Shown here: positions 23,073-34,300 of the stretch, one piece after another
How positions within the stretch are numbered: the first letter of the stretch is position 1
Layout: each line of letters begins with the position of its first letter
Source of the DNA: Allantophomopsis cytisporea
Lineage: Eukaryota; Ascomycota; Leotiomycetes; Phacidiales; Phacidiaceae
Direction: 5' to 3'
Assembly: GCA_024752435.1 (NCBI GenBank)
Contig: CP103037.1
Span: 1,612,001-1,676,000, forward strand
Length of the DNA stretch: 64,000 nucleotides
The notes under the pieces: model-generated
What the model was told of the DNA's origin: nothing
Databases searched by the model: none
What the model saw: the letters and a program-made list of their open reading frames with translations, nothing else
Program-made: the position numbers and the translations under genes

Positions 23073-23600
23073 CTATTCCTCGACATGACCAGCTGTGGCC
23101 ACCTCTAGGATTTCCTGCTCTAGACCTCCAACCAACACCACTTCTATACCAGCTGCCTCAAGCTTAGTACGCCCCGGATTCTGGCCAACAAACTTTTCTG
23201 GCTCCTTGACCCCAACGTAAACTGTCTTGATACTCTCTCCATTCTTGACAATGCCTAATATTCTCTCGACACATGTCAAGTTTCCACTGAGACGCTTTGC
23301 ACATGGCTCGACTGTTGTGTAAAGTGCCGTACTAGGCGGTAATACCTTGCTGAGATGCTCTTCTTCTACCTGGTGTGCTGTAGAGAGCTTGATGAAACAG
23401 CATTGTTCTGCATGCGTGTTACCTTCTAGCTCCAGCGTGTAGCCTGTAGCCAGTATCTTGTTGGTAGATGTATCAAGTAGTAGTGCGCCAACACGGTAAT
23501 TTGTAGGCTTTGGAGGTGATTGACGGGCCAAAGAAAGAGCGTACTTCATGTAGGCTTCGTGATCTCCAGCAGCTATTGTTGGATGTCCTGCATCAGACAT
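23073..23600 (-). CDS. Cytidine/deoxycytidylate deaminase-fold enzyme, DRAP deaminase-like
   Basis: A single exon encodes 175 aa. The zinc-deaminase motif is intact: H63-A-E65 (Zn ligand and catalytic Glu) and EPC at 98-100 with a second Cys at 110, giving the wide C-x9-C spacing. GNTHAE and EPCxKRLSGNLTC are typical of diaminohydroxy-phosphoribosylamino-pyrimidine (DRAP) deaminases of the Rib2 C-terminal domain. It would then act in riboflavin synthesis on a pyrimidine ring amino group. Yeast Rib2 also carries an N-terminal pseudouridine-synthase domain, which this protein lacks. A general nucleotide deaminase role cannot be excluded. It diverges from the Opi3-like gene with a 371-b shared promoter. 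Confidence 0.85.
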   Translation of the reverse strand: MSDAGHPTIAAGDHEAYMKYALSLARQSPPKPTNYRVGALLLDTSTNKILATGYTLELEGNTHAEQCCFIKLSTAHQVEEEHLSKVLPPSTALYTTVEPCAKRLSGNLTCVERILGIVKNGESIKTVYVGVKEPEKFVGQNPGRTKLEAAGIEVVLVGGLEQEILEVATAGHVEE

Positions 23601-23971
23601 CCTGACACTGGTTCTGTAAAAGCAAGTCTGAGGGCTGTCTTATTCGGAAGGATAATACCGTAAACGGAATATAAGACCAATTGAGATCATAGATATCTGG
23701 TGGTGACAGTCATTCGGAACCGAAACATTTTTGGCCGGAAGGGTATGGAAATCTTCCGCGATGAGTTAGGACGTCAACATAGCCGCTATGATGCTAGCTA
23801 GCTTGTGCACTGACAAACAATAACAGAGCTCAAGCTCCTCCAACATCACAATACCTTAACATTGTCAATTCGACTCTTAAACTATCTATCAACTCAGACC
23901 GTGTTCCACCCAGGCTTAAATATCCAAACCATTATCGTTGATCCTTGTTGACAACTTGTTCATCATCCAAG
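23601..23971. promoter_or_regulatory. Divergent promoter of the deaminase and Opi3-like genes
   Basis: 371 bases between two divergent starts. CT-rich leader sequence precedes the plus-strand gene. No named site was identified. Confidence 0.4.
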
Positions 23972-24763
23972 ATGTCTGTATTCGGACAAAGCAAGGGCCT
24001 TGTTGATTTCGACCAGAAGAGCTTACTAGGTAAGGGCAACCCCACATCATCTGTAGTGTTTAGTGTTTGAGCATTTCATACTGACCAAATATAAGTTGCT
24101 GCTGGCAGTATTCTATTCAATCCTATTTTCTGGAAGTGAGTAGGCATCTAGGTGCTTTCAATTCGTGTGTTTGCTAATTTTCCTCGAGTATTGTGGCTCG
24201 CCAAGGTACGTGTCCTTACTTAACCAGATGTCAAACTAAGCTTAATGACTTCTGTAGAATACCATAACAAAGTTCTCACTAAACTTTTCAATGGCAATTC
24301 AAGAGTTGGTTGCTATGCCTTAGCGGTCGCCATTTTCTCACTTGGAATATTCAGAGACCTTCTTTACGAGCGTGCACTTCGAGCCCAGCCATCGCACCCA
24401 CTGCTTGAATCCGCCGTTTCCAATTACATTGCCTATGCGCTCCTCGCTGCGGGAAACGTCTTGGTTCTTAGTTCTATGTGGGCTCTTGGTGTGACAGGTA
24501 CATACTTAGGTGATTACTTTGGAATTTTGATGGATCACCGCGTCACCACGTTCCCATTCAACATCACCGATGCGCCTATGTACTATGGTTCTGCGCTATC
24601 CTTCCTTGGGACCGCTATTCTATTCGGCAAGCCAGCTGGTATACTTTTGACTGCCGAAGTTCTCATCGTTTACCTCATTGCACTCAGATTCGAAGACCCA
24701 TTCACATCCGAGATATACGCTAAGCGTGAACGCGAACAGCGGGGTAACAAGAAGTCCTCATAA
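23972..24763 (+). CDS. OPI3: Phospholipid N-methyltransferase (Opi3/PEMT type)
   Basis: Four exons, 23972..24029, 24096..24135, 24189..24205 and 24258..24763, encode 206 aa; exon 3 is only 17 nt. The joined N-terminus reads through GSILFNPIFWN and IVARQEYHNK, the conserved start of phosphatidyl-N-methylethanolamine N-methyltransferases. Hydrophobic segments follow (CYALAVAIFSLGIF, YIAYALLAAGNVLVLSSMWAL, GSALSFLGTAILF, ILLTAEVLIVYLIAL). GTYLGDYFGI and RFEDPFTSEIYAKR, including the ExxxS/T-Y-type C-terminal motif, are family hallmarks. It should act in the ER membrane on the last two methylations of the PE-to-PC pathway, using SAM. The length matches yeast Opi3 (206 aa). Confidence 0.92.
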
Positions 24764-25426
24764 TCAATTCGAGGTACTTATATACATGGAGAAAGCGTGC
24801 GGAGTTCAACATAATCACATGTCCAATGACTATCAACTACGTCTGTCCTGAAGCATAAGGGTGGGAGAAGTTTAGTGCTTTCAGGTTGGAATAGTACTTG
24901 GCTTGTTTCATTGATATTGTAAAGAATTCAAATAAACGCCATGACTATGCCTTTAAAAGTACCCAATGCGCCTCTTTTAACCCGAAAAGACAACATGCCA
25001 AATACACTATCGCCGATCTGTTGTCTCCACGTCCTACTCTTTCCCAAGTTGCGCGACTATCAACTACAGCTGTCTTAAAGTATATGGTGGAAGAAATTTC
25101 AAGTGGTTTTCAGATTGAAAGAATACTTAGCATCTTCATGGATATCGTAAAAAGTCGGGAGAGCAGGCCGACAGTTATTCTGTATATGCCGGCCCAAATC
25201 GATGGACTCCTGTTTACGTATTCACCGATCTCCTCCAGCGAGTTGCCCTCATGCCCTCATACCTGAAGAAACCTGCTGTATACATTGTTAAATATCATAC
25301 AAATAATCTATCAAATCCTATCCTAACCCAGAACCTTCCACTCCAGAAACCCCTGCCTATTTACGCCCATCATTATTCGTGATATGTACTGTACAACCTA
25401 AGTATCTTCCAACTACCCCAGTGTGC
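24764..25426. other. Intergenic region holding a diverged tandem duplication
   Basis: 663 bases between two convergent genes. It contains two diverged copies of a roughly 100-bp segment listed separately. A 122-codon plus-strand open frame (24,898-25,266) spans most of the second copy but matches no family and is probably not a gene. Confidence 0.55.
24828..25155. repeat. Diverged direct repeat, two ~100-bp copies 227 b apart
   Basis: Copy 1 (24,828-24,927) and copy 2 (25,055-25,155) both begin GACTATCAACTAC. They align through CTGTCYTRAAGYATA, GTGGRAGAARTTT, TTTCAGRTTGRA and TACTTRGC to GATATYGTAAARA. Most differences are transitions, with copy 2 mainly carrying T or A where copy 1 has C or G. 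Confidence 0.75.
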
Positions 25427-26866
25427 TTAGAACCATTTCTCATTCTTCTCGCTCGCCTTGTTTCCCTTCGGATTTAGAGACAAGCAGCGCTGACCAGGGA
25501 CGTGATCCTCGGTGAAGGCCGCCTCGAATGTACCGGAAATACCACGCTTACCCGCAGCAGCAAAAGAATCATATCCTTCCATCTCCCCGTTACACGCCGC
25601 CCATTCACCTACTAAAGGATTCTGCCCACCTCCCAAATCACTCCATCGACTCACAACAATACTTTGCTTAAAAGTTGCCGTCGCCTTATCCTCCATTAGC
25701 CTCGCCTCAATAAGATACTCCGTCGGACACTCAGGACACCTCCTCATGGGTCTGCAGAAGTTACATTGCGTAACCAGCGCATGTGGATTAAACCTCTGCT
25801 GCAGCCCAACATTTTCCTTCATCTTTGATTTTACCGCAACCAAGCCACCCTCATCTTTCGGCGTAGGGATATGCGTGAGAGCGCATTTACATACGTCCAT
25901 CAACTCACCGTCCTTCCAATGACTACACACGCTGAAGAAAGGTGCGTAGTCATCATCCCGACAGTAAAGCAGTTTCCGCATAGCAGAAAGCTGCATGCCG
26001 CCCGACGCAAACGTCGATGAAACTACTCGCACCATGAAGTGATTGTTGTGCACGTGATACTTAGTGCTGTGAGTCCATCCATCTTTGCTCCACCTCCGCG
26101 CCAGAGACTCCAAGTCCACGCCGTATCGTGGGCCATACAGATGCGCGCGCATCGCTAGCTGCACGAATGTGAAGGGTAGCCGGCGGCCAGGCGTGAGCCT
26201 CGTACGAGGCGGCTTGGTGAGCGGATTTGTGGCATTGGGGCAGTGGTAAAGAGGATTTAGGATGTTAGGCGGCTTGATCGTTTCATGGCCGCGCTGGGTA
26301 CGAAGATGATAACGAGCGCAAGCGAAGCAGAGGAGGTGATTTGGGAGGTACCGGTCCTGAGTGATGAGAAAAGCTATTTTCTGCTCATAGTGTCTTGGCT
26401 CCTCGAGGCGGTCCCAGGGACGAAGGCCCAGACGGCGGAGCAGTGTCTTGCTGGCGAATGCGAGACTGGCTGCGTCGGCGGGCGAGAGATAGTCGGTGAT
26501 GAGTTCCCACAGGTCAGGTGACAAGCCGGCAATGTTGGAATCGCCAGGAGGCCGTGTCTCCTGGTATGCGGACTGCGAAATGGAGAAGTCGGAGAAGTCG
26601 ATGTCGTGCACTACCATTGCGTGCAGCAACCCCGTGTCATCCCGCCGCTCACCCCGCGACTTGTCGATGGCGCCGTGCAGCTCTCTGTATTTTGCATTAT
26701 GGGCTTCCAGCGCGGAAATTTGGGGCATGTCTGGGCGTTCATTTGCGCCAATTCCTGGAGGGCCGAGCTTACGGAGCTTTCGGTTGCTTTTCTTTGTTTT
26801 CAATGTCTTTTCTGGCTTCTCGGGTTTGTGCTGTGAAGCACTTGAGGACCTGCTAAACCAGCCCAT
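25427..26866 (-). CDS. F-box domain protein
   Basis: A single exon encodes 479 aa. The N-terminal 50 residues are Lys/Ser-rich (KPEKPEKTLKTKKSNRK). An F-box-like motif follows at about residues 112-150: AGLSPDLWELITDYLSPAD then LAFASKTLLRR. The rest is Cys/His-rich in places (CFACARYH, CKCALTH, CNFCRPMRRCPECP), suggesting a zinc-stabilised substrate-binding part, and contains conserved-looking WDRLEEPRHYEQKIAFL. This layout is common among fungal F-box proteins that act as SCF ubiquitin-ligase adaptors via Skp1. The substrate is unknown. The start at 26866 (attcacaATGGGCTGG) is the first Met of the open frame. Confidence 0.8.
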   Translation of the reverse strand: MGWFSRSSSASQHKPEKPEKTLKTKKSNRKLRKLGPPGIGANERPDMPQISALEAHNAKYRELHGAIDKSRGERRDDTGLLHAMVVHDIDFSDFSISQSAYQETRPPGDSNIAGLSPDLWELITDYLSPADAASLAFASKTLLRRLGLRPWDRLEEPRHYEQKIAFLITQDRYLPNHLLCFACARYHLRTQRGHETIKPPNILNPLYHCPNATNPLTKPPRTRLTPGRRLPFTFVQLAMRAHLYGPRYGVDLESLARRWSKDGWTHSTKYHVHNNHFMVRVVSSTFASGGMQLSAMRKLLYCRDDDYAPFFSVCSHWKDGELMDVCKCALTHIPTPKDEGGLVAVKSKMKENVGLQQRFNPHALVTQCNFCRPMRRCPECPTEYLIEARLMEDKATATFKQSIVVSRWSDLGGGQNPLVGEWAACNGEMEGYDSFAAAGKRGISGTFEAAFTEDHVPGQRCLSLNPKGNKASEKNEKWF

Positions 26867-28362
26867 TGTGAATTTGTTCCTCTTGGAAATGTTTGGCGAT
26901 TTCGTTTCTTGTATGTGACGACTAAGTAAAAAGTACGAGGTGACGTCTGAGGTCGGAGAGCCGGCTGATCCGACCTAAATTTTGATGCCCCTTAGGAGGA
27001 TTTAAGGTGTTCGCACGGATACTTCTTTGCAATAAGATGGAGCTTACATGCTTTACGAAGTAAGCTATGAAACAAAGCACAGTCAATCCGAGTGCTGAGA
27101 AACATTCTGTAACATGCGTCAATGCATCTACTTGACGATCACCAGCTCTCGTGTTCCTATCACTGCTCATTACAAATGTAGGACTGGACATCTGCTAACA
27201 ATATCATCTCGAGTTTGTTAATCAGCATGCCCTCTCTCATCGCCATTTTGGAGTTGTGATTTCTTCGTGAGAGTGATGACACCGGCTCTCAAGTACGGAT
27301 ATGATGGAAATGAAGCTTTGGAGATATCATCGGATGAACCAGTATCTAACCATATCCCTGCAAGATATGCTCGAGGCCGGAGTTGGCGGTAACATTAGAG
27401 GCTCATATCGTCAAGCTCACAGTTGATAGTTGCCCATATTATCATGAGGGAGGCTGGATTATATAATTTGGCAATTATATATAAGCAGAAATTTAGTAGT
27501 GATAGCATATTTGACTTTCTGTTTTGTCTTGGCTATACGCAAATTACGGACTGCAGAATAATACAGTCTGAGAACTCAATAGGAGAATGCATCGCTGGAA
27601 TTGATTAAGAGAAGCAGCAGGAAGTCAATTTGAAGGACTTAAAGGTCTTTGCTACCTAGTACAAGAAATAAACGACAAGTAACGTTATTTCAAAAAGACT
27701 ACGTTCTACTTCGGACATCTTCATAAATTCCCTGAGCTGATTTAAAGCTCTTCAGGAAACGACAACAAATCTATAATGTGTCCAATCACACTAAGGTATG
27801 GAGGGATGAAACTTCGAGACCGCCATAGAGACCTGCCGTGAATAAGACGAAAAGTAAAAGCAGTCTCCTGCCCAGTTACTAGATATATCACAAGTCCATA
27901 GAGCATACATTGCCACGCTCCAATAATGATAGCTCTCACCAAAATAAAATAGTCGCAGTTATCACAGCCCCTCGACATCACGAAAGCAAGATCCCCATAC
28001 TTATCATCAGACTTCACCCTTCGTATACGCATCACCTCACACATCCTTATCACACAGAATAAACTCCAAAAACTCATCTCATTGACTTCATACTCCCCCC
28101 CCCAAAACGCCATGCACCGTGCCAATAACATTGATACCCGCCTGTCGTTCCCCTCTACATCTCATCGCACTATAGTTCCATGCGTCCATCGATTCGCATC
28201 GCACAATCCGCATGACACAATTTGAAATTTGTCTAAAAACAAGCCTAGCTCAACGTAGAAATATTCAAACTCGCGCAGCTTATTCTTGCATAACCTAGTT
28301 TCGCACTGCTCGAAATCGACGTATCTAGGTGTTGATTTCGAGGTATTCGGTCTGTAGTCTCA
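26867..28362. other. Long intergenic region
   Basis: About 1.5 kb between the F-box gene promoter and the 3' end of the next minus-strand gene. A minus-strand open frame at 27,742-28,131 (129 codons) has a hydrophobic stretch, but its start is not supported and no family is recognised. A run of nine C lies at 28,095-28,103. I see no supported gene. Confidence 0.35.
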
Positions 28363-29041
28363 TTACGAGAGCGTGATAGCGCCACGGCGGTTTTCCCGCA
28401 TGTGCAGCCAGGCTTGGAAACCGCAGAAGACAACGAATAACTGCATATGTCAGTGCGTGTTCAAGGACCCCTCTGTACTCCTCTGCAACCATTCATAGCA
28501 CCATCGAGAGATATGTAATCCCCCCTCCTCAACCTCCATACAAGTTTGGAAACTTCCCATGATGAAAGCTTCAAAGACGTGATGACCCATGATGCAGGAT
28601 GGAAATGTAGGGTCATGGTTTGGCATAGAATTCGAGATATAAAAGGTGTAGGACTTACAGCATAAACAGCCACGCTGGTGAAAGCAGTCGCCGCAACGGC
28701 CTTTCCATCCTCGGGATCTTCGGTCGACCCTACTAGGGCGTGATGATTCGCCTTAAATAGAGCGCCAATGGTGGAGAGGATGACGATGCCGAAGAGAGAG
28801 ATGACAATGCTGCGAAGGCGTCAGTATTTCACTCTTCATCTTATTCCCTTCATGTACAGCTTCAATCCACGCGTTTGTTTCCCATTGTGCCTTGTCTTCA
28901 AGCTTCGAGGTTGTACGAGTACGACATTGGCGTTGGAAGTGGGATCGTGGATGGACGATGGATGTGTAGGATGAGGTGGGAGTGCAAATGGGGTAGTACA
29001 TACCATGACCATGCTTGCATAACACCTACGATTGGCTTCAT
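28363..29041 (-). CDS. V-ATPase subunit f homolog (RNASEK / YPR170W-B type), three small exons
   Basis: Three exons, complement(28363..28440, 28659..28809, 29004..29041), encode only 88 aa. Introns are 218 and 194 nt with GTATGT...CGCAG and GTAAGT...TGCAG. The product starts MKPIVGVMQAW, then has a transmembrane segment (CIVISLFGIVILSTIGALF), the loop NHHALVGSTEDPEDGKAVA, a second membrane region (AATAFTSVAVYALFVVFCGFQ) and a short basic tail. The NHxxxVGSxxDPEDGxxVA loop and CGFQ in TM2 are the signature of yeast YPR170W-B and animal RNASEK, now known as V-ATPase subunit f. It should sit in the Vo sector of the vacuolar ATPase. Each exon is too short to be found as an open frame alone. Confidence 0.88.
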
Positions 29042-29957
29042 GATGGCGGTCGTAGGGAGTTGAGAGTGGGTAGGTTGGTGAGGCTGGTGATGCGGCGGCG
29101 GTGATGTCGACTCTGCCTGCTATCGCGAACTGCGGTTGTGGGAATTGATGCACGCCGTAGAGTATCCTAGCTACAGTATGACATCGATGATTGTTGAGCT
29201 CTTGCATGCATCTCCACCACTCCTAGCTAACCCCGTATATCTGACTTATTATTGTTTTCGGTTTTATATATTTCTCCCTCTTTCTATCGGGTATATGTAT
29301 CTTATTAATAAATTATTCAGAACAGCATAGATGTATCTAGATTAAAACCCATATAGTGCTGTACCTTTGATCGGTAGTAGCTTATCCCTAAGTGTTATAT
29401 TTATGTAAACCTCTTGATAAATGCATATCATCTCAATACTAGCTTAGTAAATCAGGAATTATATATTTACTTAACTGCAGCTCTACAGACCACAGTACGT
29501 ATTTACATGAAGATCTGGCTTGGCCCATTGTAATATTTCCTAGAAATATCTCCACTTTATAAAGTTACTCATCTCTAGGTATCTAGGTATCGAGGGTACC
29601 TCCAATCACATGATGGTGGCTGGAGCTGGAATTGCCGTCACCGTCACACCAAGACACTCGGGCACTATTACACCCCGCATTCCCGAGGCTATTGAACTTC
29701 CCCAGCTCCCAGAGTGGATAAGGTAGACCGTCTCCCATACAGTTTGATTATCTGATTATCTGAACATCCACATAATCTCACGCCTACTCTCAGCCTTAAG
29801 GCAAAGCACATCCCTTGATCTTCAAGCTTTCTCTCCTGTGTTCCTTCTTTCCTTCCTACCTTCATAAATTATAAATATAAAGCATCCTCCAAAATCACTC
29901 TACGATATCTCCTGTGCATTGATCATCTAAAACAACATCCCCTCACAATATCTCACG
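29042..29957. promoter_or_regulatory. Divergent promoter region
   Basis: 916 bases between the V-ATPase f gene (-) and the thiolase gene (+). AT-rich at 29,200-29,580 with TATATA-like stretches; CT-rich near 29,800-29,950 just before the thiolase start. Confidence 0.4.
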
Positions 29958-31396
29958 ATGTCTCTACGACTAGCAAATATGACAGTTCTCCGAAGTAACA
30001 CAATACCCAAGCAACGTCTCTCGCAACTCACCCGCCAATTCCACGTCTCCCCCACATCGAAACAAGAAATTCAGGAAGCATATATTATAAGTGCCTCCCG
30101 AACACCCACGGCAAAAGTAGTTATACCTATATCCATAGCCAATAACCTTGCCAAATCCACATCAGCTAACAAAACCAGTTCAATGGCTCCTTCGTAACTG
30201 TACCAGCTCCTCAACTTGGTGCCGTAGCTATCAAATCCGCCCTCTCAAAAAGCGGCGTACCAGCTTCCAAAATAACAGACGTCTACATGGGCAACGTCCT
30301 CCAAGGCAGCGTAGGCCAATCACCAGCTCGCCAAGCCAGTATATTTGCGGGACTATCTCCCACAGTCGAAGCAGTAACGATCAATAAAGTGTGTGCATCA
30401 GGCCTGAAAGCCGTGGTACTAGCCGCACAAAATATCCAGCTCGGGTTATCTGAGGCACAAATCGCTGGTGGTATGGAGAATATGTCACGGGTGCCGTACT
30501 ACGTACCACGCGCCTCATCGCTGCCCGCGTTCGGGAATGTGAACCTTGAGGATGGTTTGATCAAGGACGGTTTGTGGGATGTGTACAATCAATTTCACAT
30601 GGGCGTCTGTGCAGAGACGACAGCAAAGAAGTATGAAATTACACGCGAGATGCAGGATGCGTATGCGATTCAGAGTTACGAGCGGGCTCAAGCAGCGTGG
30701 AAAGAGGGAGCGTTCAAGGAAGAGATCGCGCCTGTCACTGTCAAAGGAAGAAAGGGTGAGACGGTCATTGATACAGATGAGGGATACCTTGATATCAAGC
30801 TCGATAAAGTCGCTGGCCTGAAACCGGCGTTTGTGAGAGATGGCACTGGGACGGTCACCGCGGCGAATAGCTCTACATTTAACGATGGTGCAAGTGCACT
30901 TGTTCTCGGCAACAAGGCTATCGCGCAGCAGTACGGTGCAGGTAGCCGTGTCCTTGCGAGGATTGTGAGCTCTGCCGATGCGGCCATCGATCCAGTTGAC
31001 TTCCCCGTTGCACCGGCTAAGGCTGTACCGCTTGCTCTTCAAAGAGCGGGCATTAAGAAGGAGGATGTGGCAATTTGGGAATTCAATGAGGCCTTTGCGG
31101 CGGTGATAAAAGCGAATGAGAAGGTAAGTCAGAGTCCTTCATGTGGTAGCTCGGTGTAGGTGTTTGATATACCTGAATGGTGGATGCTGACAACGTAGAT
31201 CCTCGGACTCGAGAACGCAAAGGTTAATCTACTTGGCGGCGCGATTTCGCTCGGCCACGCACTTGGGAGCTCCGGCAGTAGAATTCTCACAACGCTGTTA
31301 CATCAGCTTAAGCCTGGAGAGTATGGAGTCGCGGCCATCTGCAATGGAGGTGGCGCGGCTACGGCTGTTGTTGTACAGAGAATTGAGAGTGTGTAA
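29958..31396 (+). CDS. ERG10: Acetyl-CoA C-acetyltransferase, probably mitochondrial
   Basis: Three exons, 29958..30116, 30179..31123 and 31199..31396, encode 433 aa. Intron 1 ends in CTAACAAAACCAG. The three thiolase residues are present: C125 in NKVCASGLKA (acyl-enzyme Cys), H388 in SLGHALGSSGSR and C416 in AICNGGGAA. NEAFAAV supplies the oxyanion Asn. The first 38 residues are Arg/Ser-rich and almost free of acidic residues (RLANMTVLRSN, RQFHVSP), which fits a mitochondrial presequence. The enzyme condenses or cleaves acetoacetyl-CoA; a mitochondrial copy suggests ketone-body, isoleucine or fatty-acid catabolism rather than sterol synthesis. The symbol is for the family (Erg10/ACAT1). Confidence 0.93.
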
Positions 31397-34300
31397 GATA
31401 ATGAGAAATTAAAAATTATTGATGATTACAACGATGAAGGATACTTGTTGTATCATGAGCTGAGTTATACTTTAAACAAGTGGGGTAGAATGTTGGATGA
31501 GAGCGTAAATGTTAAACACTTGAAAGAAACTGTCCTATCAGATTTCTAAATACGAATTTGAACATAAAAAGTTCATAGCCTTCAAAGCTGAAATTTCAAA
31601 TTGGCACATAGCTTCTAGTATTTAATAACTTTGGCTAGAACAACTTGATTGTCAGATCTATCTTGATGCTATCTCAAGTTAAAAAGACGAATAGCCACAA
31701 AAAATGAGATGGAGATATGTTCTGAAGAGGAGGGAAGGCGAAGAAGGGAATGCATAAGAAAGAATGTAGGGGGGAGAGAGATACCTGCCTCTATCTCTAA
31801 TTCCTTATTCGAAAGACTTGTTAGGACTGCTTTTGCATCGGTAGAAGGGAAGATGGAGCGTAACATATTGCGAGTTATAGGACTGGATGTAGATTGTAGG
31901 TAATCTGCACATGCAGGTAAATGGTGCAGCTAGTCACTTGTATAGATGTTTGTACAGGTGAACGGTTTACCAGATTGTGCAGGTTACCAGTGTAAATATT
32001 CAGACGGGTGCCCAGCTTATTATTTTGGGCAAGTCACTTGTATGAAAGATGAAGAGGTGAACCGCGCAAGTGCGAGTTAACCATCCAAATACAATGTGTA
32101 GTCAAACTGCCCACATACACATACACGTACTCTGGAGCCCACATGCCAGTAGATATAATGCCTTGTGACTAGCCAATTTTACATGATGTCCTTTCGGTTG
32201 CATATTCATTCAACTTGCTGTGAATCTAAGGGATTATAGGTGATTGAATCTAGATAACAAATGAATGATTGATAAGAAAGTCGACTAGGAGATGAAGCGC
32301 CGTCATAGTCATGTGCGGCTTTTCGTAGTATGAGCAAAAAGTGCGTGTTCAGTATAAATATGCTTATAATCCTTACCAGTCTTGAACGGTAAGGCAGAAT
32401 CCTCCGAGGCCATAGGTTTTATATAAAATAGTCCATTGTGTATTACTAATTTGTCGTTTTGCCCTTAAAGCGAAGTCCGTGTTATGCTTTCTGGAGACAA
32501 TTACTAACAAACGTGAACTAAGTTTATATAGAAGTCAATGTACTAGACCCAAGTTCCATGAGCTGATACTTGCCACTCCAAACTGCCTCCCAGATTATGT
32601 ATTTTTAGGAGGTTTGACATGGACCTGATACTCGACTTGAAAGAGCGTACCCACTTAATAGGCAGACTATCATACCTGAGCGCTTATGCACCAGTGCTGA
32701 TTTACACTGACATCTCGTGGCGTTAATCAAGCTTTAATTTACGCATCAGCTGGAGGGAGGTTTATATCTTTAAATATTTATGGTAATCATTATGCACATT
32801 GGTCTTGTATCGTTAGCAGGTTCGAAGGCTCTCAGCCATCAGCTACTTTCCGCGAGCAAGTTCCACCGTTTGTAGAGCTTACATCAGGTAAAGGCAGCTC
32901 AGTAGAAAATCAACAGACAAAACGACAGTCATCCATCCAGTATGTGTGGATAAACGCAGACTTTTATGGACATCTTTGTGTTTGTCAGTCGATGACTTTA
33001 TGCATATCTGAAAGTTATGATCTACAAAGATTGTTCGGGCCAAGAAGCTCTTATATACGCCGAGTTTACTATGAGTTCAGCTTGTCCGGGGCTCTTGTCT
33101 TGAAGGAATTGAGTTAGAGGGTCCACTTTAGAACAATTATCGAAAGGAGTTGAAGTCTGTGTGCTCATTGAGCTGAGACATAGATCCAAAGATCCTCGGT
33201 AGGGAGGTGCTCAGAATGCCCTGAACCTCACTCACTACTTGTACATCCGCAGGAACGAAAGTCTATCCCAAATACTCATGCATCCAGACATAGGAAGACA
33301 GTACCAAAAGAGTCCAAAAGATAAAAGACCAGGCAATTCGTACCCGAGAACGACGCACGGAACCCAGAGAAAAGAGCCCGAGCGCTCATATGATTTTGGT
33401 ATGAAATCAACTCTAAAGATAAAACCAAATAAGATAATACGGGTGAGGCTTAGCAGTTGCTGAAGCAATATGAAGCAGCAAAAATATCATCAAACCATAG
33501 TAAGTACAGGTGGAAACATGCGAGCGTAGCAGGAAGGCGGGGACTCGTAGTCAATGCTAAGCTTTTCGGGAGGAGGGATCGCGTCGAATAGTTCAGGAAT
33601 TCCCAGCAAAGTCCCAGGAACAGCGAGATGTGAAGATGCAGCCCTAGGAACGAGGGAAGTCTGAGTGAGTGGGAGACCTTGTCGTAGTTTCAGAGACTGT
33701 CTCATTAGGATTGAAGCCATCATCTTTTTCAGTCGGCGAAGTGGAGTGCGAAGTACGAAGAACACAAAAAGCCAGGGTCATTGATGACGCGGAAAGGAGG
33801 CTTGGGAGACAGACCACAGTGGTAGATGTGAAGTGACAGGTACCAGTTCGGAGAAAGGAAATAGCGTGCGGAATAGCCTCATTCCCAACCTTCATTTCTC
33901 AGCATCATCAACATCTCTCGGGCGTCAAATACAACAGTCAACACCGTGGAAATCCGCGAGGACATTGTCGCTGATGGGATACAATCAACCCGAAGAAGTG
34001 GAAGAGTCAACTTCCGGACCACTTACTCCTCAAGATCTATGTTTGGGATCAATTTTCATCCTTGTTCGTATCCCCACAAGACGTTGTTCGTCGGGATTTG
34101 TACGGTGCGGCGGCAGGACTAGTATCCGCTTGAACCGACAATGTTTTATTTTTTCTACAATATGAAGCGACATTCGTAAGCTACCCGCGTAATAGCGCTC
34201 GTCCTCGTCACCTCACTACTACATACCATCCGCCCCTCTCCGAAGCATTCTGTGGCCAAACTACACAGGACATACGATTCGGAGAGCATCATATGGCCAA

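Noticed and set aside
24898..25266. 122-aa open frame after the Opi3-like gene
   Set aside because: It overlaps the diverged tandem repeat, has no family and no good start context; treated as chance.
27742..28131. 129-aa minus-strand frame with a hydrophobic stretch
   Set aside because: No conserved motif, no supported start, and it lies in the 3' flank of the V-ATPase f gene.
32820..32880. tRNA-like GGTTCGAA T-loop near 32,820
   Set aside because: The flanking bases do not form a T-stem and no acceptor or anticodon arm can be folded around it.
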